Numbered from the stretch's first letter, positions 45,954 through 53,332 are shown. The stretch: DNA of 64,000 nucleotides from an uncultured Clostridia bacterium (GCA_947631445.1 CANRLN010000002.1:36228-100227); one strand, 5' to 3'. Numbers and translations: made by a program. Notes: a model not told the origin generated them from the letters alone.

Positions 45954-45982
45954 TTGACAAAATCCTAAAAATATTGTATAAT
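45954..45982 (+). promoter_or_regulatory. Promoter of the lipoprotein-nitroreductase pair
   Basis: TTGACA, 17-base spacer, TATAAT. Confidence 0.78.
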
Positions 45983-46027
45983 TAATTTATGTGCAAAATT
46001 TGATTTAATTTTTAAGGAGGATTTTAA

Positions 46028-47146
46028 ATGACCAAATCAAGAAGAGTCTTCTCCACGTTCACCGCCCTTGCAATTACGGCAGCTTCCGCAAGCGGTTGTA
46101 TGGGCTATGACACCAGAACTATTATGACCTGTGGAGATGTTAAGGTTGCATCAGGCGTGTATATAAACTATCTTATGTCCGAACTTTCCAATCAGATGTA
46201 CTCAATGTATTATAGAAATGGAGGACAACAACAGGAGGATATTTTAAACACTACTATTGATGAGGACGGACAAGCCGTTTTGCTTTCTGAACACCTTGAT
46301 AAATATGCTCTTGAACAGACCAAAAAACACGTTGCAATCCAGCTTAAGTTTGACGAAATGGGTCTTACCCTTGACGATGACGATTTGTCGGGTATGGAAA
46401 CAAGTCTTGACAAAACATGGGAACAAAACAGCAAATATTTTGAAAACCTTGGCGTAAGTTATGACTCTATGAAAGAAGTTTACACCGTTTCCCTTAAAGA
46501 TAATGCCATTTTTGAAGCTTATTATTTTAAGGGCGGTATTGAGGAAGTAACCGATGAGGATATTCAAAACTATCTTTCAGAAAACTATCTTAGATACAAG
46601 CAGGTTATGATTTCCAAAACAAGCTATGGCGAGGACGGTTCTTCTGTCGACAATAGCGAAAAAGCAAAGGAAGATTGGGATTATTTGCATGAACAGGCAG
46701 ACAACAATAATATTAATTTTGAGGACTTTGACCAGCTTATTCAGGAATATCAGGACATGAACACCACCCCCGATGAGGACGCTACAAATGCCGAAGACAC
46801 TGAAAATACCGACCCATACAAAAACGAATTGATTATTAATTATAAAAACTATCCCGATGACGAAAAGTATAAATTTATTTTGGGATTGGAAAACAATGTT
46901 GTTTCCTACTATGAGGACGACAACGCTTATTATATTTTTGTTAAAGAGGATATTTTAAAGCGTGAAGATTATATAAAGGATAATCATGATTCACTTGTTC
47001 AAACCATGAAATCAGAAGATTTTACAAAGATGCTTGATGATTGGGTTGCAGCTTTGACCTTTGATGTAAACGCAAAGGCACTCAAACGCTACACCTCAAC
47101 CGATATATACAACAGAGAGGTGAAGTATAATGCAAGCAATAAATAA
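46028..47146 (+). CDS. Foldase-like (SurA/PrsA N-domain-type) lipoprotein
   Basis: A 372-residue protein with a lipoprotein signal (MTKSRRVFSTF, hydrophobic stretch, ASGC). GDVKVASGVYINYLMSE and the helical acidic body resemble the chaperone part of SurA/PrsA-type foldases: ISK..., YLSENYLRYKQVMISK. No parvulin peptidyl-prolyl isomerase domain is clear; the position is taken by a short acidic region (NTTPDEDATNAEDTENTD). It likely acts outside the membrane on secreted proteins, which is inference. The last 17 bases overlap the nitroreductase gene. Confidence 0.68.
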   Translation: MTKSRRVFSTFTALAITAASASGCMGYDTRTIMTCGDVKVASGVYINYLMSELSNQMYSMYYRNGGQQQEDILNTTIDEDGQAVLLSEHLDKYALEQTKKHVAIQLKFDEMGLTLDDDDLSGMETSLDKTWEQNSKYFENLGVSYDSMKEVYTVSLKDNAIFEAYYFKGGIEEVTDEDIQNYLSENYLRYKQVMISKTSYGEDGSSVDNSEKAKEDWDYLHEQADNNNINFEDFDQLIQEYQDMNTTPDEDATNAEDTENTDPYKNELIINYKNYPDDEKYKFILGLENNVVSYYEDDNAYYIFVKEDILKREDYIKDNHDSLVQTMKSEDFTKMLDDWVAALTFDVNAKALKRYTSTDIYNREVKYNASNK

Positions 47147-47660
47147 TCCTACATTACACACTATTCTTGATAGACGAAGCGTTAAAAGCTATACCGACCG
47201 ACAAGTGCCAAAAGACCAGCTGGAACTTATTATTCAAGCGGGACTTTTTGCCCCAAGCGGAATGGATAAACAAGCTCCAATTTTTCTTGCGGTTCAAGAT
47301 AAATCACTGAGGGACGAACTTTCCGCCCTTAATGCAAAAATCCTCGGTGTTGATAGCGACCCTTTTTACAACGCACCTACCGTTATTGCCGTGCTTGCGG
47401 ATAAATCGGCAAGCACTTATATCGAAGACGCAAGCCTTGCACTGGGAAATATGATGAATGCAGCCTGCTCAATGGGAATAAGCTCCTGCTGGATACACCG
47501 TGCAAAACAAGTTTTTGAACTTCCGCAGGGAAAGAAAATACTTGAGGACGCTGGAATTTCTGGCGACTATGCAGGAGTTGGCTTTTGTATTTTAGGTTAT
47601 GAAAATCAACCACCTAAAGCACGTTCCGCAAGACTTGAACACAGAGTTTTTTATAAATAA
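47130..47660 (+). CDS. Nitroreductase-family protein
   Basis: A 176-residue flavoprotein: RRSVKSYTDRQVPKDQLELIIQAGLFAPSGMDKQAP at the N-terminus and IEDASLALGNMMNAACSMGISSCWIHRA in the middle are the FMN-binding parts. The family reduces nitro compounds, quinones or flavins with NAD(P)H. The ATG lies inside the end of the lipoprotein gene (AGAGAGG upstream), so translation is coupled. Ends in a strong terminator. Confidence 0.9.
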   Translation: MQAINNPTLHTILDRRSVKSYTDRQVPKDQLELIIQAGLFAPSGMDKQAPIFLAVQDKSLRDELSALNAKILGVDSDPFYNAPTVIAVLADKSASTYIEDASLALGNMMNAACSMGISSCWIHRAKQVFELPQGKKILEDAGISGDYAGVGFCILGYENQPPKARSARLEHRVFYK

Positions 47661-47690
47661 AATTTAAGGTGCTAAACACCTATAAAAAAT

Positions 47691-47734
47691 AAAAAGCTGA
47701 AATCTCAAAAAACGAGATTTCAGCCTTTTTTTTA
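47691..47734. terminator. Bidirectional terminator
   Basis: GCTGAAATCTC/GAGATTTCAGC stem with A-run and T-run, serving the nitroreductase gene (+) and the CPBP gene (-). A smaller AGGTG/CACCT hairpin precedes it. Confidence 0.88.
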
Positions 47735-47747
47735 TAAAAAATTTGCT

Positions 47748-48623
47748 TTATTTGCTTTGTTTACTTTCTTTTATCATCAGAATTACTGCGGTTATAAAAA
47801 GTGGCAAACCTGCCAAAAAACCGTTCATGCAAGGACCTAAAACTGTAAACCTTCCGTTTACAAATTCTGACCTTTGAAGGTAAATTGAAAATGCCGAAAT
47901 AGCATTAATTGCACCGTGCATAACACCTGCAAAATAAATGCTTTTTGTCTTTTCGGCAACAAAACTTAAAAGTACTCCTGCCGAAAAGCAGAACACGCAC
48001 ATTGCAACAATTCCAACGAACGGAAACGCAGGATAGCTTTTTCCATAATTATACCCCGTTAAATTAATCGGAGTATGCCATACGCCCCAGATTATTCCCA
48101 TAATTATATGTGCTTTTACAGGAGAAAAGCGTTTTTCAAGTGTAGGGTACAGGTAGCCACGCCAACCTATTTCCTCTCCAAGTGCAATAAATGAGTTGAT
48201 AAAAGGTCCTATTGTTACACCAGCAATCAACATAGATAACAAGAACACAAGCGGTGAAATTTGTGCTTTTTCTCCCAAACTGTCAAGCATTGATTTTACA
48301 TAAGAAAAGGTTGGGTCAAACTGTTTTGGAAAAATCAAAAAGTAAATTAACATTCCCAAAAACATTGCAATCATTGGAAAAAACCATGCGAACAAATAAT
48401 ATTTTACATCTTTTTTATTAAGCTTTGGCATAATCTTTTGGGACAAAGAGGCATTTTCTCCGCAAACTTTTTTGGTTACAAAATAACCCAATGTGGGCGT
48501 CCACATACTAACAACGCTTATAATCTGGTAATGGTAAAATGCGGTGTTGCTTGACGCTATCCACAAAAGCCAAGCCACACCAAAACTTACAATAAGGAAA
48601 ATTAAAATCGGTTTGTTTTTCAT
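47748..48623 (-). CDS. CPBP intramembrane metalloprotease
   Basis: A 291-residue protein read from ATG 48623 (GGAGATGA upstream). Seven or eight helices. The Abi/CAAX motifs are present: ALGEEIGWRGYLYP (EExxxR), GIIWGVWHTPIN (His), and HGAINAIS. Family members cleave membrane proteins or are linked to bacteriocin self-immunity. The promoter is flanked by two related operator palindromes, so expression is probably repressed until a signal appears. Monocistronic. Confidence 0.9.
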   Translation of the reverse strand: MKNKPILIFLIVSFGVAWLLWIASSNTAFYHYQIISVVSMWTPTLGYFVTKKVCGENASLSQKIMPKLNKKDVKYYLFAWFFPMIAMFLGMLIYFLIFPKQFDPTFSYVKSMLDSLGEKAQISPLVFLLSMLIAGVTIGPFINSFIALGEEIGWRGYLYPTLEKRFSPVKAHIIMGIIWGVWHTPINLTGYNYGKSYPAFPFVGIVAMCVFCFSAGVLLSFVAEKTKSIYFAGVMHGAINAISAFSIYLQRSEFVNGRFTVLGPCMNGFLAGLPLFITAVILMIKESKQSK

Positions 48624-48648
48624 TTTTGTCATCTCCATAAAAAATCTA

Positions 48649-48666
48649 TTTAGAAAATTTTCTAAA
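48649..48666. promoter_or_regulatory. Operator O1 of the CPBP gene
   Basis: TTTAGAAAATTTTCTAAA is a perfect 18-base palindrome, just downstream of the -10 box. Confidence 0.65.
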
Positions 48667-48669
48667 TAT

Positions 48670-48698
48670 ATTATAACATATGTTTTGAACTTTGTCAA
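48670..48698 (-). promoter_or_regulatory. Promoter of the CPBP gene
   Basis: Minus strand TTGACA, 17-base spacer, TATAAT, placed between operators O1 and O2. Confidence 0.78.
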
Positions 48699-48731
48699 CA
48701 ACTATTTAGATTTTTTTCTAAATAGTTGTTG
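48696..48731. promoter_or_regulatory. Operator O2 of the CPBP gene
   Basis: Perfect inverted repeat CAACAACTATTTAG / CTAAATAGTTGTTG, 8-base loop. It contains the TTTAGA...TCTAAA half-sites of O1 and overlaps the -35 box. It lacks a terminator tail in either direction relative to the neighbouring genes. Confidence 0.65.
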
Positions 48732-48780
48732 TAAATTTTTTGTGAACGTCTATGTATCCTATCTGTTTGTTTTTTGTATT

Positions 48781-48816
48781 TATAAAAATTCCCCGCCTAT
48801 GGCGAGGAATTTTATA
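48781..48816. repeat. Dispersed intergenic palindrome, copy 10
   Basis: TATAAAAATTCC...GGAATTTTATA with CCGCC/GGCGAGG core; the outer stem is longer than in other copies. Confidence 0.7.
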
Positions 48817-48837
48817 ATGTTTTTGAGCAATTAAATT

Positions 48838-50901
48838 TTAATCTGTATCTATAATTTTATTTCCCGAAAGAACATACCAACCTATACCAAAAATAAACCA
48901 GAAAATCGGGCTAACGCAAACATAACTATCGTTTACAATCGACACAAGCATAAACGCAATGACCGATAAAAACAATCCAAGTCGCATATGTTTGTAATCA
49001 TCATCTATTGGGTGAACAACACAAACCTTAAAACCTCTTACAAGATAAGCAAACATAAGCACAAGAACTACTATAAGTGAAATAACTCCCGTGTCGGTGG
49101 CAATTCCAAGATAAAGGCTATGGGGTTTGTTTACCACCATTGCGGGGGTTTTATAAACCTCCAAAAGGCTTACATAGTCATATTGCGGATAATTTGCAAC
49201 AAAGTTTCCGTTGCCATAACCTAAGAATATGCAGTCTTTAAGCATTGAAATGGTAGTTCCCCAGATAAAGCCTCTACCGGTTGCCATATCAAGACGATTT
49301 TTAAAAAATTCAGGACCATTATATTTGGTAATCTGCTCTTGAGTGTACATTCCATGAACATAAGGCTTGAATTTTCCGTCTTCATACTGGAAAATAAGTT
49401 TACTCTTATAGCCAAGGTCAACATAAAGTTTTTGAGAGGAAGAAAACTTGAAATTGCAGTTTTTATAGCGTTCGTCCTCAAAATAGGAACAGTTGGAAAC
49501 AACGTAGCTGTCAAGAGGGTTGTTGTCTGTATCAAAAAATTCTATGTCATAATTATTATCTTTATCCTTATAACATTCAATGGTAATAGATGTATCACCA
49601 CTGTATAGAATAAGCTTGCTATCATAGGAATCAAGGTCGGTTAAAACATAGTGGCTCTGTGCAAATTTCTTGTCCTTTTCCTCCTGCGATGCAGTCTTTG
49701 AACCATTGTTTACAACCACCTCAAGCCTTTTGGCAAATTCGGGGGAACTATGCACAGCATATGCAAACCCCGCAACACCTAAAACAACAATTACCGCAAA
49801 AGCTGTTATTCCCTGTTTTCTGTTTACTTTATTTCTTATAATATAAATAATATATATAATAGCCAATAAAATTAACATGATTGCACAGGTGTAAAGTCCG
49901 CCGGACGAATTGGAAAGAATAGCACCAATAAATATCATTGCGGAGAACACTCCGCCCAAAATCTTTTTGGCAAGAGTGCGTGAACCAATGGCAAAGGTAA
50001 CGCAAAGAGGAAACATAAGTCCGCAGAATCCGCCAAAGTAGTTGGAATTAAAAAAGGTTATATGCACATTGCTGCTGGAGCTTCTTAGTGCCATTGCAGC
50101 ATCAAGATATTCTTTAGGTGCCATCAAATGTGCCATAAAGTCCATTTCCTGCAAAGGATAGCCGTAATATTCGCTGAGAGCAAAAGTTCCTGCAAGCCCG
50201 CACAGGATAAGCATTGAATTTTGGAAAAAGCTAAGTGCTTTTGAATTATTGAAATAGTTCATACCGACCAAACACACAACAAGATAGCTAAGAGTTCCCA
50301 GAAGCCCCTCATACTGCTTGACCATTCCCATAAGCACAACCTCTTTATTACTAGCAAAGACACCCGAAAGCACAATAAAAATTGCATATAAAATTATAAG
50401 AAAAATCGGAAGTCGCAGGCTTTTGTTTTTTATGCCCATGTTGCCACTTTGCTTTTCAAAATATATAACACTTTCAAAAAAATAAAAAAGTATACACCCT
50501 AAAGCACATAAAATAATAGCCATCTCTTTGGCATATAAAAACCAGTCGGTTATTTTGCCGGTTTGGGAGGAAAAATATTTTACAGTAAAATCTGTAAGAT
50601 ATTCAATGTGCATTCGGGAGATAAAGGGAAAAATAATAAAAAATATACATATTGCAAAGGCAAAAACCATTTTTGAGAAGGGCAAATTTGGTTTAGCCTT
50701 TTCTCCGCCACCGTCACCATTTTGTTTTTTGTTTTGTTTCTGTTCTTCTTTTTTTATTTCTTCAATCTCAATCATTCTCTGACGTGAGCTTATAAGCTGT
50801 TGTTTTTCATGTTCGTTAAGATTTGAATTTTCTAAAGCTTCATCAAAGATTTGCTTGTCTTTCCAATCAAAATTGAAATTCAATAAATCTTCTTTTTTCA
50901 T
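48838..50901 (-). CDS. O-antigen ligase/polymerase-family (Wzy_C) membrane protein
   Basis: A 687-residue protein read from ATG 50901 (AAAGGAGCG upstream). A charged cytoplasmic N-terminus of about 80 residues is followed by about 12 helices. Between helices lies an extracytoplasmic domain of about 150 residues (about 385-530, rich in Asp, Tyr, Lys). The Wzy_C signature is GRGFIWGTTISMLKDCIFLGYGNGNF, then NKPHSLYLGIATDTG. Family members join or polymerise glycan chains on lipid carriers at the cell surface. No glycosyltransferase genes lie nearby, so the glycan is unknown. Confidence 0.85.
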   Translation of the reverse strand: MKKEDLLNFNFDWKDKQIFDEALENSNLNEHEKQQLISSRQRMIEIEEIKKEEQKQNKKQNGDGGGEKAKPNLPFSKMVFAFAICIFFIIFPFISRMHIEYLTDFTVKYFSSQTGKITDWFLYAKEMAIILCALGCILFYFFESVIYFEKQSGNMGIKNKSLRLPIFLIILYAIFIVLSGVFASNKEVVLMGMVKQYEGLLGTLSYLVVCLVGMNYFNNSKALSFFQNSMLILCGLAGTFALSEYYGYPLQEMDFMAHLMAPKEYLDAAMALRSSSSNVHITFFNSNYFGGFCGLMFPLCVTFAIGSRTLAKKILGGVFSAMIFIGAILSNSSGGLYTCAIMLILLAIIYIIYIIRNKVNRKQGITAFAVIVVLGVAGFAYAVHSSPEFAKRLEVVVNNGSKTASQEEKDKKFAQSHYVLTDLDSYDSKLILYSGDTSITIECYKDKDNNYDIEFFDTDNNPLDSYVVSNCSYFEDERYKNCNFKFSSSQKLYVDLGYKSKLIFQYEDGKFKPYVHGMYTQEQITKYNGPEFFKNRLDMATGRGFIWGTTISMLKDCIFLGYGNGNFVANYPQYDYVSLLEVYKTPAMVVNKPHSLYLGIATDTGVISLIVVLVLMFAYLVRGFKVCVVHPIDDDYKHMRLGLFLSVIAFMLVSIVNDSYVCVSPIFWFIFGIGWYVLSGNKIIDTD

Positions 50902-51039
50902 TTGCACGCTCCTTTAAAATATTTTTTTGTAAGCATAAAAACCACTATTATATCATACTACAAAACAGACAAAAAGTCAAGATTTATTATAACCAAAAAA
51001 GAAAAGAAAAATTTTGAAAAATTGTTGTGATATATTGCA

Positions 51040-51079
51040 AAAAATATCCGCACGGCTTTACACCATGCGGATTTTTTTT
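51040..51079. terminator. Terminator of the small-peptide operon
   Basis: ATCCGCAtGG/CCgTGCGGAT stem with T-runs on both sides, directly after the stop at 51078 on the minus strand. Confidence 0.85.
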
Positions 51080-51278
51080 ATCTATTACTTAAAATTGATT
51101 TAATAATCCATATAGGAATTAATATCCAACCAAGCAAAAGACCTGTTAAACATTTTCTCATAACTATATCCATAACGCTTTTGCCATAAAGCGTATATTT
51201 TGAATACACTAAATCGTTTACTGCTTTATAACTATATCTAATGTATAAAATAATCAAAATTATACCAATTATGCTCAT
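51078..51278 (-). CDS. Two-helix membrane protein, last gene of the small-peptide operon
   Basis: A 66-residue protein with AAGGAG before the ATG. Helices at residues 2-14 (IIGIILIILYI) and 44-61 (LTGLLLGWILIPIWIIKSIL) flank a Tyr/Lys-rich middle. I do not recognise a family. Size and layout are those of bacteriocin immunity proteins, but that is only a guess from context. It ends at the operon terminator. Confidence 0.6.
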   Translation of the reverse strand: MSIIGIILIILYIRYSYKAVNDLVYSKYTLYGKSVMDIVMRKCLTGLLLGWILIPIWIIKSILSNR

Positions 51279-51306
51279 AATTTTTCTCCTTTCTTATAAT
51301 TTTTAA

Positions 51307-51513
51307 TTATAGTTTAAGTTCAAATTTGTTGCAACTTGAAAAACCAGCTATATCGTGCCTTTTTTGAGAGCAATATTCTTTTGCACTACTATCATATTCC
51401 CACACATCAAGATATTTATGGTTTATATGTGTATCCTGTCGGTCGTTCCAGTATTTGCAAAAGGCACACCTTTTACAACTTAATTTTTTTATATTTACAA
51501 TTGACATTGACAT
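51307..51513 (-). CDS. Small Cys-rich protein, unknown
   Basis: A 68-residue soluble protein, AGGAG about 10 bases before the ATG. Cysteines are in KRCAFCKYW, with others at KLSC, KEYC and SSC, and His in HINH; they could hold one zinc. It resembles small zinc-ribbon proteins seen beside HNH nucleases but I assign no family. Between the HNH gene and the two-helix membrane gene. Confidence 0.55.
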   Translation of the reverse strand: MSMSIVNIKKLSCKRCAFCKYWNDRQDTHINHKYLDVWEYDSSAKEYCSQKRHDIAGFSSCNKFELKL

Positions 51514-51532
51514 ATTAATACATCTCCTCTAA

Positions 51533-51934
51533 TTATTTTTTCTTGGATAATTCATCATATATATCATATGCGTCAGATAAAGCTTCCCTCATAGCTTTTT
51601 TGCTTTCGTGTAACTGGCTTCTTTTTCTTGCTAAATCTTTTCTTGTTTCTGATGTGCTTGCACCCTTAGAACGGTTGCAATGCCTACATATCAACTGTAA
51701 ATTCCCACGGGAATTGTCGCCACCCTTGCTGTGTGGAACAATATGGTCTGCTTCCATATCACTTTTGCGGAATTTCCCTCCACATTTAGGACAGGTATAC
51801 CAACCATAATTTGAAACTTCGTCTTGCAATGCACGTTCCCTATAATTATCCGAACGGTTACAATTTCCTTTGCCCTCATTCATATATTTGTTTGTTTCTT
51901 GATTAACCGCCTTGCGTTTACTAAAGAATCCCAT
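51533..51934 (-). CDS. HNH endonuclease-domain protein
   Basis: A 133-residue protein read from ATG 51934 (GAGGTGAT just upstream; an in-frame GTG at 51943 lies inside that site). The HNH core is complete: CPKCGGKF, then DHIVPHSKGGDNSRGNLQLICRHCN, with two CxxC pairs for structural zinc and the DH..N..H metal site. An Asn/Arg-rich N-terminal part and a basic C-terminal helix surround it. It should nick or cut DNA; its target and role within the peptide operon are unknown. Confidence 0.85.
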   Translation of the reverse strand: MGFFSKRKAVNQETNKYMNEGKGNCNRSDNYRERALQDEVSNYGWYTCPKCGGKFRKSDMEADHIVPHSKGGDNSRGNLQLICRHCNRSKGASTSETRKDLARKRSQLHESKKAMREALSDAYDIYDELSKKK

Positions 51935-51944
51935 TAAAATCACC

Positions 51945-52235
51945 TCAAATTAAATTCCATTTTTTTTTATTTGCCTTTAATTTTCTTTCAATAGTCCTAA
52001 TTCTTGAAGATAAAGAACTATCTTTAATATTATCTTCTTTCATTATTTTTTTAGCACGGTCTATATAGCTTTGTGCTTTTTCGTAACATTCTTGAGAAAT
52101 TCGATAATGAGTATACTTATTTCCTCTGCCATTATCAAAATCGTTTTTATAATAAGCGTATTCTCTATCTGCTTTTTGCATATAAAATTCGGCAGTTCCT
52201 ACATAACGCCTAACTAAAGTTATTGGCTTGTCCAC
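51945..52235 (-). CDS. Basic helical protein of 96 residues, unknown
   Basis: Starts at GTG 52235 with AGAGGT 7 bases upstream. Rich in Lys, Arg and Tyr, predicted all-helical (YMQKADREYAYYKND, ECYEKAQSYIDRAKKI, RIRTIERKLKANKKKW), possibly coiled coil. No membrane segment and no known domain seen. Ten bases separate it from the HNH gene. Confidence 0.55.
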   Translation of the reverse strand: MDKPITLVRRYVGTAEFYMQKADREYAYYKNDFDNGRGNKYTHYRISQECYEKAQSYIDRAKKIMKEDNIKDSSLSSRIRTIERKLKANKKKWNLI

Positions 52236-52250
52236 TTTAAATACCTCTTC

Positions 52251-52322
52251 CTATTTTCTTTTAATGATATCTTTAATAATTTTTATTATCAAATCTTTTG
52301 GAATAAGTGGGGGTGTAATCAT
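52251..52322 (-). CDS. Cationic amphipathic peptide E (23 aa)
   Basis: Reads MITPPLIPKDLIIKIIKDII then KRK, stop TAG. GAGGTGG lies 7-13 bases before the ATG. After the proline-rich start, Ile/Leu and Lys alternate so that a helix would have one greasy and one basic face; net charge about +4. No signal peptide. It resembles peptide D next to it and, in character only, staphylococcal phenol-soluble modulins. Confidence 0.62.
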   Translation of the reverse strand: MITPPLIPKDLIIKIIKDIIKRK

Positions 52323-52339
52323 AAAAATACCACCTCTTT

Positions 52340-52426
52340 CTACTTTCTTTTGAATTTCCAAAGAAATTCTATAATCTTATTTATCCAATCATTTGGGTCT
52401 GGAGAACCCGGACGTTTAATAATCAT
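52340..52426 (-). CDS. Cationic amphipathic peptide D (28 aa)
   Basis: Begins MIIKRPGSPDPNDWINKIIE and ends FLWKFKRK. AAAGG lies about 10 bases before the ATG. Proline-rich N-terminus, then an amphipathic, Trp-containing helix with a basic end; net charge about +4. No signal peptide. Likely a paralogue of peptide E (same MI start, prolines, II-K-II core, KRK end). Confidence 0.62.
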   Translation of the reverse strand: MIIKRPGSPDPNDWINKIIEFLWKFKRK

Positions 52427-52453
52427 AAAAATACAAACCTTTCTTAAAAAACA

Positions 52454-52825
52454 TCAGCCTTCATAGCACTCTTTAGCAAATTGATTAGCTGCAAGCCAGC
52501 CGATTGTTTCGGTCATACTTGCCGCAACACCAGCATTTATTGCATTTCCGACACCGGGTATCCAAAACGTAAGTACATTAGCTATTCCCTTTCCGACAGT
52601 CGCTCCCAAAAATTGGGATAATACTCGTTTTGCCAATGCTTTGGTAAGCGATATATCAAAAACTTTACCCAAAGATATTATCATAGTGATTTGAATACCT
52701 TGCAATGGAATTGTGTCTGAACAAGGAAGATTTGCAAGCCCAGTTCCTATGCCTGCTGCCGCTACTGAAGCCGTATGTATAATTGCATGGCATTTGCCTC
52801 TCTCATCATTTGTCATATAACTCAT
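52454..52825 (-). CDS. DUF697-like hydrophobic protein
   Basis: A 123-residue protein read from ATG 52825 (AAGGAG 9 bases upstream; an in-frame TTG at 52834 touches that site). SDTIPLQGIQITMIISLGKVFDISLTKA and GATVGKGIANVLTFWIPGVGNAINAGVAASMTETIGW match the DUF697 pattern seen alone or fused to GTPases. Gly/Ala-rich hydrophobic stretches suggest membrane association. Function unknown. It lies amid the tiny peptide genes, after a conserved hairpin. Confidence 0.75.
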   Translation of the reverse strand: MSYMTNDERGKCHAIIHTASVAAAGIGTGLANLPCSDTIPLQGIQITMIISLGKVFDISLTKALAKRVLSQFLGATVGKGIANVLTFWIPGVGNAINAGVAASMTETIGWLAANQFAKECYEG

Positions 52826-52855
52826 AATATTCAACTCCTTAATATGTTACAATAA

Positions 52856-52886
52856 ACCGAGTCACAAACTAATTAAGTAGCTCAGT
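52856..52886 (-). repeat. Intercistronic hairpin, second copy of a duplicated unit
   Basis: ACTGAGCTAC pairs with GTGACTCGGT, with wobble pairs and one mismatch. It lies after peptide C and before the DUF697-like gene. The adjoining 35 bases match those next to the copy at 53058-53095 at about 31 positions. Confidence 0.6.
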
Positions 52887-52911
52887 CAATTTTTAAATTA
52901 CAAGGGTAAAA

Positions 52912-53007
52912 TCATTTACCATTTCCTCTGGTTAAAATGTCCCATATTGTAAGAACTGCTCCACCTATTACAACAACCTTTTCCAAAACGTCTTTACCAT
53001 CTAACAT
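52912..53007 (-). CDS. Small hydrophobic peptide C (31 aa)
   Basis: Begins MLDGKDVLEKVVVIGGAVLT and ends IWDILTRGNGK. A perfect AGGAGG lies 7 bases before the ATG. Hydrophobic core residues 11-25, charged ends, net charge near zero. No signal peptide or processing motif. The GxGK end and the sequence after the stop match peptide B, which points to duplication. Confidence 0.68.
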   Translation of the reverse strand: MLDGKDVLEKVVVIGGAVLTIWDILTRGNGK

Positions 53008-53057
53008 TTTAATTCCTCCTAATAAAAATTACAAATATAAATATATTTTATTAAATA

Positions 53058-53095
53058 ACCGAACCACAAGCCAACTTAACAGCAGGTGGCTCGGT
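53058..53095 (-). repeat. Intercistronic hairpin, first copy of a duplicated unit
   Basis: ACCGAGCCAC pairs with GTGGTTCGGT over ten positions (one G-T) around an 18-base loop. It lies between peptides B and C. Compared with the copy at 52856-52886, several pairs differ while pairing is retained. Confidence 0.65.
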
Positions 53096-53120
53096 CAATT
53101 TTTAACTTACAAAAGTAAAA

Positions 53121-53195
53121 TTATTTACCTTTGCCACCAGCATATTTAACAATAGCTATTGCTAAACTTACCCCTGCAACAATAATTTCGCCCAT
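53121..53195 (-). CDS. Small hydrophobic peptide B (24 aa)
   Basis: Begins MGEIIVAGVSLAIAIVKYAG and ends GKGK. GGTGGTGAT lies 5 bases before the ATG. One hydrophobic helix of about 14 residues with a basic Gly/Lys tail, net charge about +2. No signal peptide. Confidence 0.62.
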   Translation of the reverse strand: MGEIIVAGVSLAIAIVKYAGGKGK

Positions 53196-53213
53196 ATCTA
53201 ATCACCACCATTC

Positions 53214-53309
53214 TTACTTTTTTAATATTGTGGTTAATATAATTGTAATAGCTTTACCTGCTGCTGTACTTACTGCTGCAACTAATACTTTTCCCAACGT
53301 TTCGTTCAT
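53214..53309 (-). CDS. Small hydrophobic peptide A (31 aa)
   Basis: Begins MNETLGKVLVAAVSTAAGKA and ends ITIILTTILKK. GAGGGTGA lies 6 bases before the ATG. Small and branched residues dominate, with Lys at the end; net charge about +3. Length and composition recall single peptides of leaderless multi-peptide bacteriocins such as aureocin A70, without clear identity. Confidence 0.65.
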   Translation of the reverse strand: MNETLGKVLVAAVSTAAGKAITIILTTILKK

Positions 53310-53332
53310 AACATTCACCCTCTTTCTTTAAT

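Noticed and set aside
48696..48731. The perfect 14-base inverted repeat read as a transcription terminator.
   Set aside because: It lies upstream of the CPBP gene, overlaps its -35 box and shares half-sites with the palindrome at 48649-48666, so an operator is the better reading.
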